From: Marthasterias glacialis
Lineage: Eukaryota; Echinodermata; Asteroidea; Forcipulatida; Asteriidae
Direction of reading: 5' to 3'
Assembly: GCA_911728455.2 (NCBI GenBank)
Contig: OU452234.1
Location: forward strand, 10,205,531 to 10,269,530
DNA: 64,000 nt
Position numbers and translations under genes: made by a program. Below the pieces are notes generated by a model. The model saw only the letters and a program-made list of their open reading frames with translations, had not been told where the DNA came from and did no database searches. Position 1 is the first letter of the stretch; every line of letters starts with the position of its first letter. Shown here one piece after another: positions 24,191 through 34,155 of this stretch.

Positions 24191-24599
24191 CATCATTATT
24201 ATTATTATTATTATTATATCATTATTATTAATATTATTTATATTATTATTATTATTTTATTCTGGTGTATTTGTCATGGTGCATATTCAAGCCTCTACAG
24301 ATAACGTTGTTCTGAACTCAAGAATTGTTAAATATAGTACTACCCCTTACGTAGTAACTTACAATAAGATTTTTAGCCAGTTGAAAGCAATACCTCTTTT
24401 TCAAGCAATTCAGGGATTATTTTATTTACGATTAAAGAATTTTATATGAATATATATTTGAGCAAAAAAAAAATGCAACTTCTATATTTATTTTTTATAA
24501 CAAAGATATATTTATTTATATATAAAAAAAATAATATGATAATCGTGGCTTCTGGTATAACGCTGAAATCCGTCATCGGGAAGTGACGTCTCATGACGC

Positions 24600-24795
24600 T
24601 CGAACAATTATTATACCCAGGTCACTGGGCCATTTATATCGTTCCTTAGAAACCATTTCAGCTCCCCGGGGAGTACACAGCCTGTGCTGCCAAGTAAATA
24701 GCGCACCAAGGTAATTCACCCACAGGAACCATCTCTGCTTTAGGCAGAGCCGGGATCCGAACCCTCACACTAATGCCTTAGCCACTAGAACTTGA
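24600..24795 (-). mobile_element. tRNA-headed SINE-like element on the minus strand
   Basis: Read on the minus strand it begins TAGTGGCTAAGGC and has GGGTTCGGATCCC about 30 bases on, like A and B boxes. A body follows with GTGTACTCCCCGGGGAGCTG and GGCCCAGTGACCTGGGTATA. The body resembles part of the element repeated at 50,700-50,930, suggesting a shared SINE or MITE ancestry. Confidence 0.5.
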
Positions 24796-26218
24796 GTCAG
24801 GTTCAACCTTGCTTACCGCTCGTGTAATCAACATATACATGATGAATCAATAATCGCACCTTTTTTCTAAACTTAAGAAAACAATAAAATATCTCTTACC
24901 AATTTTAAGTATACAGCTGGGGTGAGATAATTAAAACAGATTCGAAATAAAATGTCGGTCTTCTTATAATTTTACGAAAAGCAACGTTAAACTCTCACAG
25001 CTGAAACGTCTTCAACTTATTGTTTTAAGATGCGTAGAAACATTATTGGAAATGTGACTTTTTTAGGAATGTTATAGTCAAAAGTAATTAAACTATTAAT
25101 GATTACATAAAGTAGTTTGGTCTGATATAATATAAATATAAAAAGCATAGGCGTATCAAACAAACTAATCCAGAAATTAAAATAAACTAACAAACCAATT
25201 ACATTGAGAAGGCTGACCAAACAATAGTTGCGAAAAGATATTTTTTTTAACTTGTTTTATCTATACCAAATTGTCAAAAATTTCCGAGCTTGATCTCAAA
25301 AAGTCGACAACACATTAGATTTAGTGTTCAGTAGGGTAGTAATTTAGTCGAGTTTTTGCTAATATAAAGTCGGTCCCTGAGGTTTTCTCAATATTATATA
25401 CTATAAATATATTTCGATGTTTGTGATGAAACTCTTGAACTCTGTAATTGAGGCATTATTTTGGAACGGAACTGTACCCAGTTACGACATTTTTTTCTTT
25501 CTTTGTTGTGGGGGAATGTGCTTTACTAAGATGCACTTCCATTTTTAACACCTGAAGGATTTGGACGTCATTTCCCAAATTTCATTATTTGTTGTGTCTG
25601 TACGTCAAATCAAATTGTGTGTTGCAGTTTTTTTAGTTCGTCTACCTGTCAATGTGTAACTTTTATTGTGAAAACTAACTGTATCACATATTGTGAATGG
25701 AGTAATGATCGTTATTTGATCAGAATAATAATATTAAATGGTATTAAAATACAACCAGTTATTAGCAACGCACTCGTACCTTGATATTTTTATTTGTTTT
25801 TCTTTCTTTTTCATTTTTTTGGTTCCCTTTCTTTTCTTTTTCTTTTTTAAGAATCTTATAAAAATAAGTAAATTTTCGGTCTCTGTTTCGGTGAAGCCTA
25901 CCAGTACGTTTAATGCGTTGTAGAAACGAAATGCGTGGTTTTTCGTTATCATTATCGATGGCCGACAGCGAATTGAAAGTACAACACCAAAGTAACACAG
26001 GACCGGATTCTATATAATCCTTCTTATCTTTGTAATAACAGTAAAATAATTTGTATAGTTGGTACATCATGTATGGTTCCTGAAACCAGATTTTCAAATG
26101 AGGGACACTCCTTTTCGCACCACGCTAAAAAAAAAAAAAAAAAAAAATGTGGGAAGGACTTTCGATAATTTGATGTTTTACTATAATTTGGGTAATCTGG
26201 CTGAATTTAGTGTTATCT
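24796..26218. other. A/T-rich stretch, no gene recognised
   Basis: Only low-complexity ORFs (poly-pyrimidine around 25,795-25,850, poly-A at 26,126-26,147) were seen. No motif, repeat family or exon is supported. Confidence 0.5.
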
Positions 26219-27470
26219 GCAATCCCGGTCATACCCCGTTTGGCCTTCCCCACGGCCCCGATCAATGCTGACTCTCATTGCGCGGTCTGCTGTCGAATGT
26301 GTCAACACAATCTTATCAGTTTTCTATCCTCGGAAGTATGGAATTCTATCGCATTGTCGCCCGGAAGCAGTTTTACTGTATTATTCAGCATTTGAAGTGC
26401 GCCCTCTTTTGTCAAGCGCTGAATAATACAGTGAAAACTGCTTCAGGTGTCGCGGTCTCAGGTTTCCAGATGACCAAATATGGTACAATGACGTCATGCC
26501 ATGTCTGCGCACAGCAGACGAAAGTCGTCCGTTTCAGTGCCGTGCTGAGTCGTATATACGTGTCCGGATCGCATGCATCGGATCAGGGTGACGGATTACG
26601 CTGAAGCTGTCATGGCGGCCTCCTCGAGCAAAGGACGTGCAGATCGTTTTAACAAATTTCGTGAGAAGAATGCTAAAATTATCCGTTACTTAGACAGCGG
26701 TTTGTATTCAGACGGGTCAACGGATGGGCAGAAGAGGTTGTTTCGTTATCAAACCAAGAATTATTAATTTTGTGGCGGGCGTAAATAGTTATCCTGTATA
26801 TAGTCAATAACTTGATCCTTGTCTCCTTCTTCCTCAAGTTAGAATCACTAAGCGGACTAAAGGCTGAGGGACGAGATTCGTTTCGGAGGAAGTATACCGC
26901 CGATTATAATTAATTGTAAACCTCTCTCTGTCAGAATACACACCAATCGCTAAAAATAATCACACAGATCGGAGACAAGTTTATGTGACCTTGACCTCAA
27001 TTTATTTATTCAATCACCTTCAACTCAAGAAGTTGGGTAAAACAATGTAGCCTATCAGCAGTTTGAAACGAGACTTAAGTTTCTCACAATAATTACTGCT
27101 GAATCAATATTGTGTGAACGGCAACCCGTATCCAAGCACGCCGGAATACTGAGACCATGATGCCCGCGTCCTAAAATGCCCGGCTACGTCATCCGGAAAA
27201 CTGAGCACGCCGGAAACCTGAGACCGCGACACCGGGTGACAATGCGACAATGCGCGGGACGCGACAATGCGACGGCACGACGGCTCGACGTGACATTGCG
27301 CCGTTGACGGTACAAGCGGCTAGGGACACTACAATCTCCACCGTACATGCGACGTTGAAATGGCAGAGATAGAATTCCATACGGAAGTTTCAGACAATCC
27401 CGGTCATATCGCGTTGGGCTTCCCCCAGCCCCCAATCAATGCTGTCTGTCATTGCGCAGTCTGCGCTCCA
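26219..27470. mobile_element. Composite inverted-repeat element with nested hairpin, flanked by direct repeats
   Basis: Outer direct repeats (AATCCCGGTCATA and ATCAATGCTG, about 80 bp) lie at 26,219-26,300 and 27,398-27,470. Inside them, GGAAGTATGGAATTCTATCG at about 26,331 is inverted at about 27,367. GGTGTCGCGGTCTCAGGTTT at about 26,443 is inverted at about 27,210. A separate 85-bp hairpin (GAAGCAGTTTTACTGTATTA pairing with AATACAGTGAAAACTGCTTC) is inserted at 26,366-26,452. The core has a 51-codon ORF (26,612-26,767) starting MAASSSKGRADRFNKF, of unknown function. Confidence 0.55.
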
Positions 27471-27849
27471 GTTGGGATAAACAACATTGAATGGGGGAGC
27501 GGGGGACGGGGAAGAGTTTTATGATTTTCTGTCACAGTGGACCAAGCATTTTGGCCAGGCTTATGGAACGCTTTGCGAAAATGCAAACGGCAAGTGCAAA
27601 CGTGAGCACATTTCCACCCTTTCATCTTCTCCATTCTTCATTAACTTCCAGGAATTATTGTTCTAAGCAAGAAATATCTCCCCCTAAAAAACAAACAAAC
27701 AAACAAACAAACAATCAACCCAACAACCCCACAAACCATATAAACAAACGCCAGGGTAAAACCATGAAACATACCAATCCGAACAGCGATGAAAACAATG
27801 AAAAAGGACCGGTCTGTGGGGCGCCCCCTACTGTCTCAAAAGTCTCCCA

Positions 27850-28640
27850 GTGGCAGCAAAATGGTGTCTGAATATTTAACTAAACTAGTTTAGGTCCAAT
27901 TGCATGCATAGCAGTTGGTTCATTTATTTAATAAAACCATGCATAAATGTTGCATTCGGATTTTATTTTACTTTGAAAAAGAAAGAGAAATTCTTGCAAT
28001 AAAAAGCGTCATCAAAATGTTAACACTCCAGACAAAATCAGTTTATCAACTATATTTAATTTGTTTCTTAGAAAAATAAACTTTGGTTCAATGCAGATAT
28101 TTAAAACTTTGAAGAGAGTGTGTATCTCGTTTCATTTGTTTATTGAAACGAAACCATTTAAACATAACAGAACTGCAATAAAATGAAATACTTTTTGACG
28201 TCGTTTCACATCATTGTTAGTTATAGACTATCAACCATCAATGCAAGTACAATCTTTTCAATTTATTGTCATAATGTTTTCAAACGGTAAACACATGCGG
28301 CTATATCTATATATCAGAAAACGAAACGCAATCTTGTACTGTTTGCACGAGAGCTTATTACATAACATTACGATATGATATCAAATGACACTTCCTATTC
28401 GTCTCTATGACGAACAATAGGAGGAAACCATGCAGCTGTTTTACCTCCTTTTTTTTCATTATGCCGAGTTCAGATTTGACAATTTGTTTTAACTTATCTT
28501 TAAATTTCCCAAACGGTTTATTATTTTAGATAGGATTCTCTAAGAAATCCGTTGAGTATAATAATTATCTCTTACTATAAAACCACCACCAACCAATTCA
28601 AAACCCAACTCAATAAAGTGACTAGATTTGTATAGTGAAG
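27850..28640 (+). repeat. Downstream flank of IL-17 gene A, duplicated at 31,440-32,340
   Basis: Shared landmarks in the same order are TTTAACTA then TAGTTTAGGT, GAGAGTGT then TATCTCGTTTCATTTG, TTGTTAGTTATAGACTATCA, CGTCTCTATGACGAACAATA and AAAACCACC then TTCAAAACCCAACTCAATA. The offset is about 3.6 kb. Divergence is moderate with many indels, so the duplication is old. No gene is visible inside. Confidence 0.8.
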
Positions 28641-28760
28641 AATAACTTTAAAAAAAAAAGTGAAAAATAAATTTCAAACACTCGATTATTTCGATTCCCC
28701 AAATGAAAAATAAGCACACTCGTAAAAGAACATCTTAATGGTGATTTCCGCAGAAAAGCT

Positions 28761-29000
28761 TAAAGGAACACGTTGCCTTCTGATTGGGCGCCTTTGTGCT
28801 ACAAAAAGAGTCTGTTATGAAATCAACAAATGATTGGAAAGACATTACATTTTAAAAGTAAAATATAACGATTTCCATAAACAGTAATTGAATTTGTTTT
28901 TTGTTTTTTGTTTTTCCCTTCTTTTTTTTCGTGACAGTACACGCTCCGCCATTTTTTTTTTTTTGAACAAAGTGTTTGACTCCACAAAATGGCAGCCCGT
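28761..29000. mobile_element. Partial MITE with GGAACACGTTGCC end
   Basis: It starts TTAAAGGAACACGTTGCCTT, then GGGCGCCTTTG. It runs to the central inverted pair GCTCCGCCATTTT / AAAATGGCAGCCCG. Related copies lie at 37,447-37,786 and 42,466-42,690. The right arm is not recognisable here. Confidence 0.6.
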
Positions 29001-29598
29001 ATGTTTCTATGTAGAGTGTGGCTCCACTGCTTCTATTTCCAGAGGCAAAATGTAGGTTTTTTTTAATGACTACTCACTAATTAAAACACGTTGCATGAAC
29101 AACTCATGAAAAGGATTAAAGGTAAAGTAATTCCAAACAGCACAATTTTCAGACATCTGAAGTTCATTTAATGAGCCCCTTTATCTTGGTGACATTTTCT
29201 CAAGTTGTTTCTCTCGTGTGTTCTTCCATATTTTGAATGAATATTAACTTGTTACTCAACTTATCTAGTGTAACGATTGTTAGTGCAGAACAAAATCCAT
29301 GGGATTTACTTTTCAGCGATACACCGTATCTTACATAATATTGGTATGAGAGCATTTTCCTTTGAGGAGAACGCTATCGTTGATGCCGATTAAGGACATT
29401 TTCAGCAAAAACTCCCTTTTTACAAATATAAATATAATAACTCTAATAAAACTTTTAAATATATTACTTTGAATAAAAACAGATAAATACAGAACTTAAC
29501 CTTACATAAATAGAACGGAAATTAAATTAGTTTAACAACTTTTTAAATAAGAATAACAAGAAACACGGATTCATAAAAAAATACTTAAATGTTACTGT

Positions 29599-30279
29599 TC
29601 AGCCGATAATGTCTGGGGGTCGGATAGCAGAGCTAACCTTTCGCATACAGGTGCACGCTACTGGTACCGCATACCACTCAAAGTCATATTTCAAGACGCC
29701 TCCTACACAGCCATTTTTCCTCAACACTCCCATATTGTACACCACCTCTCTGCATTCCAAGTCCGGAGATGCTTTGCCAGTGTAGGGATCTAGACAACCC
29801 CGGCAGCGACACACAGCTCTGGCGATGACGCTTGGGTACCGGTCTGCATCGTGGTCATCAACGTAGGTCCATGGGCAGGTCGCTGCCTTACTGGTGCTCC
29901 AATCTTCATGTACCTCAAGCTCGGCCGGACAGGTTGGCGTAGTTGCTACGTCAGGGTAGGGCATGGCATCAGGGGTAATTGCCTGCCGTTGTTGGATGGT
30001 TTCGTTGAATGGAAGTACCCCAAAGGCAGGCTTGTTTGGGTAGAAGTGCTCCCCGGTGTTAAGATGTTGGTTGAGTCCAGTCTGTGAACAGTCGGATGCC
30101 AAGATACCGTTTCGAGCTGCGTGGTCTTCTTCGGATGGAGCGGGCAGTGGGCCGGCCAGTGCCGGTGACGATACGGCAAGCATGAGCATGACAAACCCGC
30201 TCAGAGTTACGAGGGACTGCAACCCCAGGAGCGAACATCTGGAGATTATCTGGCAGCACGAGGACGACTGAAAGGCCAT
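29599..30279 (-). CDS. IL17-like: IL-17-like cytokine, array copy A
   Basis: This is a single-exon, 226-residue protein. Residues 1-42 form a signal peptide ending SSPALA. Residues 43-130 form a proline-rich pro-domain with one sequon (N92-E-T). The IL-17 core runs from about 135 to 211: CPW at 135-137, RYP at 147-149, CRCRGC at 157-162, Cys176, VLRKNGC at 185-191 and VPVACTC at 205-211. Family members are secreted dimers acting on IL-17 receptors in epithelial and immune signalling; sea urchins have expanded IL-17 arrays. The ATG at 30,279 is chosen because the longer frame opens with TTG and this ATG is conserved in D and E. A TATA box lies 147 bp upstream. The tail ends PPDIIG. It is closest to copy D at informative sites. 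Confidence 0.92.
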   Translation of the reverse strand: MAFQSSSCCQIISRCSLLGLQSLVTLSGFVMLMLAVSSPALAGPLPAPSEEDHAARNGILASDCSQTGLNQHLNTGEHFYPNKPAFGVLPFNETIQQRQAITPDAMPYPDVATTPTCPAELEVHEDWSTSKAATCPWTYVDDHDADRYPSVIARAVCRCRGCLDPYTGKASPDLECREVVYNMGVLRKNGCVGGVLKYDFEWYAVPVACTCMRKVSSAIRPPDIIG

Positions 30280-30425
30280 TTTCTGCAGCTTGAAGATTTC
30301 TTCTCTCAATTTGTCTTGTCACTTCACAGTGTTCTTGCAGGTTGACTGGAATCGGTACTTGACCAGTTAGGTTTCAAATCAGTTGAATTCGAGTTGATTG
30401 TGATGTTCCTCGTTGCACTGACTGT

Positions 30426-30434
30426 TATTTTATG
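30426..30434 (-). promoter_or_regulatory. TATA box of IL-17 copy A
   Basis: On the minus strand this reads CATAAAATA, 147 bases before the ATG. The same element at the same spacing precedes copies C and D, and TATAAATA precedes E. Confidence 0.7.
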
Positions 30435-30688
30435 CTTTTTATCGACGAAAAGTTTGGAAGTCCGAAATTATGAAAATAAACCATGACGAATAATAATTCT
30501 TTCTCTCTTCAGGTCCCCTTTGCTGCCCCAGTCGAAATCCGTGTTGAAAATCCACTTGTTTACTGTCAAACAATTCAACAAAAGAACGATTTGCCAAAGA
30601 GGGAAAATTCTTGACTTTTACATTATTTACTCTCGATAAATAAACAGGCGGCTTAAAACAGTATATGTAGTTCCCTGTTTTGCATTCA

Positions 30689-30696
30689 TGACGTCA
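30689..30696 (-). promoter_or_regulatory. CRE/ATF palindrome upstream of copy A
   Basis: A perfect TGACGTCA lies about 260 bp upstream of the TATA box, next to a GGAGGAGTGG block. It is intact in copies A and D, while C and E each carry a one-base change. Binding is inferred from the motif only. Confidence 0.45.
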
Positions 30697-31112
30697 TCAA
30701 AGGAGGAGTGGTCTAACCACGCATGTTCTTACAAAACAAAAGTCAATAATCGGACCTTGAATAATACATATCGATTTCAAGCTATTTTGTTTGACCTTTT
30801 TATATGAAGGTGGCATACCTTGTAGGCCTACTTGGAACAAGAAGTTTTTAAAGACCGTTTGTCATTGCGCAGCCATGGTTAAAGGAACTGTCATGTGTAG
30901 GTAACCATTGATTAAATGGAGTAAAGGGGATGTCACTTAGATATCATCTATGGTCATTTAACTTTCAGATTAAAGCATTTCACTGTTATATCATTTTAAT
31001 TCTATATTTTACCATTTCATGACATTCCTCAGTAACATAAGTACTTTAATGCATAATATTTTTTTGTTGTCAGTTACCGGAGCTCAGATATACATATGTA
31101 TTATTATTATTA

Positions 31113-31395
31113 TTATATTTTTTTTTTACTGAGGAACAGTTCTCTTTAACAAGCAAACTTGTTGCAACAAAGATTGCCAAATTTCGTTTTGCTTTCTGTT
31201 TTAATATATTTAATTCGAAAGAATAGAGAAAGTCTTACATGAAATGCCTAATGAAATTTTATTTTATTTTTGATGGTGATGATGATGATGATTTTTTTTT
31301 TTTTACTGAGGAACAGTTCTTTGTTTTACAAACAAAACTTGTTGCTATAAAGATGGTCAAATATCGTTTTTCTTTTTATTCTTTAATATTTAATC
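31113..31395 (+). repeat. Tandem pair of ~176-bp units
   Basis: TTTACTGAGGAACAGTTCT followed by AACTTGTTGC and CAAAT-TCGTTTT occurs at about 31,118 and again at about 31,300. The sequence from 30,760 to 31,110 between the copy A promoter and this pair shows nothing recognisable. Confidence 0.65.
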
Positions 31396-31439
31396 ACACC
31401 TTGATGCAGTGATGTGAATGAATAGTTTTTTATTTTTAC

Positions 31440-32340
31440 GAGTTGCCAGAAAAATATTTTCTGAATGTTTAACTAGACATAGTTTAGGTTTGATTGCATG
31501 TATGACAGTTGCTTCATATTATTTAAAACAGGCAGAAAAAAAGAGAAAAACTTTCATGAAATGTGTAATAAAATGTTATTAAGGACTTTCCAGATGGACA
31601 CAATTTACCAACTGGTTACTTCAGTTATATTTTAGACAAGCAAACTGTGGTTCAATATAAATATTTACTAAGCTGAAGAGAGTGTATATCTCGTTTCATT
31701 TGTATATTGAAGCAAAACCTTTTAAATAGAACAAAACTGCAACAAAATGAACTACTTTTTGACGTCGTTTTACATCATTGTTAGTTATAGACTATCAACC
31801 ATCGCATATTTTATGTTAACACAATCTTGTCAGTTTAATGTCATAATGTTTTCAAACGATAAACACATGTGGCTAAATCTATATATCAGAAAACGAAACG
31901 CGATCTTGTTCTGTTTGCTCAAGAGCTTATTACACAATATTGCGATATGATATCAAATAGTACTTCCCATTCGTCTCTATGACGAACAATAGGGGAAAAA
32001 CCATGCAACTGTATAACCCACGTTTTCCATTATGCCGAAGTCAAATATGACAAATTTAAAAACCATTCTTTACATTTCCCCAACGGGGCTTATTATTTTG
32101 CACAGAAGTAAGCCCGGTTCAAACTTCACGCGACTGGCGAAAGCGAAGCGAATTTTCTTGCGTCACAATTGAAAAGCAGCGCGTACTGAATTGTTGTGTC
32201 ACCAAAAATTTGCTTCGCCTTCGCTTTCGCGTGAAGTATGAACCGGGCTTTATGTTAATACGAAATCCGTGTAATATCTCTTACCACAAAACCACCTACA
32301 CTCTTCAAAACCCAACTCAATATATATATTTTGTTTGATT
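31440..32340 (+). repeat. Second copy of the IL-17 A downstream flank (no gene attached)
   Basis: It matches 27,850-28,640 landmark by landmark and continues to AAAACCCAACTCAATATATA at 32,308. In copy A this landmark lies about 1 kb before the gene's stop codon, but no IL-17 sequence follows here within several kb. A MITE (32,110-32,251) is inserted within it. Confidence 0.75.
32110..32251. mobile_element. 142-bp palindromic MITE with AGCCCGGTTC ends
   Basis: AAGCCCGGTTCAAACTTCAC on the left pairs with GTGAAGTATGAACCGGGCTT on the right. Inner arms GCGAAAGCGAAGCGAA and TTCGCCTTCGCTTTCGC also pair. It is complete and noncoding. Confidence 0.85.
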
Positions 32341-32999
32341 CTGTTGGATTGAGTCCCGTAGTTTCTCCAGCCTTGGTTAACCAAAATTCGGGCTGTGACG
32401 TTGCAAAAGAAAGATGTATCCTGTTATTGTGTGACATAAGTCCACTGTGAGCCACGCCCACTTCACTCAAACTGGCCCCAACCATGGGAATTGCCCATAG
32501 GAATTGCATCAAGCTATAGTTCTGTATGAGGATTTATGTAGGCTATAAGTAAAGTTGAATAATTGGATTGGCTTTTACATAATGTTCTTCAAACACCACG
32601 AAGTGTTCTCAGAATTAAAAGTTAGTGTCAACAGAAACGCAATTGAACGATGAAATGTGCGATTTGGGGTAAAATTACACACGAACGGCACCGGAAATAG
32701 CGATCACTTTGGGCTTGCAGAAGATGCGCGCGCGTGTGACGCAATGACTTATCAACATGATACGTGTACATGCTGTATCGCCTAAAATGTTCACAACAAT
32801 ATGTGTATACGCACATGCACATTGATTTCCAAAATGGCCCAACCAAGATTATTGTGACGATGAGGTCACGTGCATTTGGTCAATACATGCACATTGCTGA
32901 CATTTTCACGGGTTGGTTTTATTACAAATTGGTTTGTGCAAAGAATGGAAGCATTTACAGTCACTCATTCAGTTTACCACTGTTGAACTTCGGTGAATG

Positions 33000-33250
33000 T
33001 GAGAAAGAGAAAACAAGACGGGATAACTCAATTCATTGCCCTATAAAGTTTGTTGTTGACTAACCGTCTGGAATTTGGTGTTTTGTGTGTGAGCTGTTCC
33101 CCCTTTTCACAGTATTTCAAGCCATAAAAACTTGTGAAGTACAGCACGGTGCCGTTTCCATGACGGCACGAATGTTCCGGCTTAGCTCCATTGTTGCAAA
33201 TGGTAAAAGCCTCTTGTAATTTTGCTGATGGCATTCTTTATTTGTTATTA
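33000..33250 (+). repeat. Segment shared with 40,742-41,040
   Basis: Shared blocks are AACTTCGGTGA-TGTGAGAAAG, GTCTGGAATTTG, TTCCCCCTTTTCA, GTGCCGTTTCCATGAC / GCGCCGTTTCCAATGAC, and CTTTCAATTGTACTG (33,268). The block order is rearranged between the two copies, so one copy was shuffled after duplication. No ORF is supported. The sequence from 32,341 to 33,000 shows no gene. Confidence 0.6.
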
Positions 33251-33715
33251 CTTCCCTACATGGGAGTACTTTCAATTGTACTGTCATCACACCTGACTGA
33301 ACTCATGTAGCAACACATGACTGGAACTATGTAGGAATGGGTTCAATAACAATACTGTATTGATGCATGAGAGTTCGACAACTTGTACAGGTGCTGCAGT
33401 TTGGATGAGGTTTTAGCTCGGGTGAAGGTGTGTCTAGCTACTGTTCCAGATTCCAGAGCCTCAGTCATCAAGCAAAACTTTGTATCAGATCTGTGCATTT
33501 TAAGGTTAGTTAAATAATAACTGTTGTGTTGAACAGATTCGTATCAATCCTTAAGCGATCTTTCTTACACCATCCGATCCAAATAATCTGTGAAAATTGC
33601 CTGTAAAATTAATGTTCGAGTTGTCTGATCTTCGATTAGAAACGGCCGAGCAACAGGTTATGTTTCGTCAGGGACTTTTTGTGTGCGTTCTACCGTGCTT
33701 GCATAGAATTGTGAA

Positions 33716-33960
33716 TCAATCAGGTTGGCCAAGTGGTTTCTTTCTTGGACTTTCACCTCTGTGGACCCCGGGTGCAATTTCATGCCTCATACCGGAGCCT
33801 TGCGTGTGGATTGGGTTTCTAGTCCCTTACTGATTGCGCGGGCTTTACCCTATTTTGGGGTATTCCTCCCACATCTAAAACTGAACATTTCTTCTTCGTT
33901 TCCTATATTCATCCCGTTAATACTGCATGGCGCAGTGTGCAGTGTCATCAAATGAATCAG
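33716..33960 (+). mobile_element. tRNA-derived SINE, copy 3
   Basis: It carries GGTTGGCCAAGTGGTTTC in place of the A box and a damaged B box (CCCGGGTGCAATTTC). The body (GTGTGGATTGGGTTT, ATTCCTCCCACATCTAAAA) matches the copies at 856 and 16,571. The damaged B box suggests an older, inactive copy. Confidence 0.75.
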
Positions 33961-34155
33961 AAAATCGAAACGAGAAATCGAATTATGTCGGGACAACTTT
34001 CTCATACACAGCGGTATTTCACACATAAATGTTACCGGCATTGTCAAGATTTACATTACAAATAATCATTAACAACTTCATTCTTTCATTATAGATTTGT
34101 TACCTTTACAGATCAGATTTTGTTGCATTGTGGATCTATTTTAAAGGAACTCGTC

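Noticed and set aside
29851..30087. Antisense 78-codon ORFs over every IL-17 copy
   Set aside because: They are shadows of the cytokine reading frame with no independent signals.
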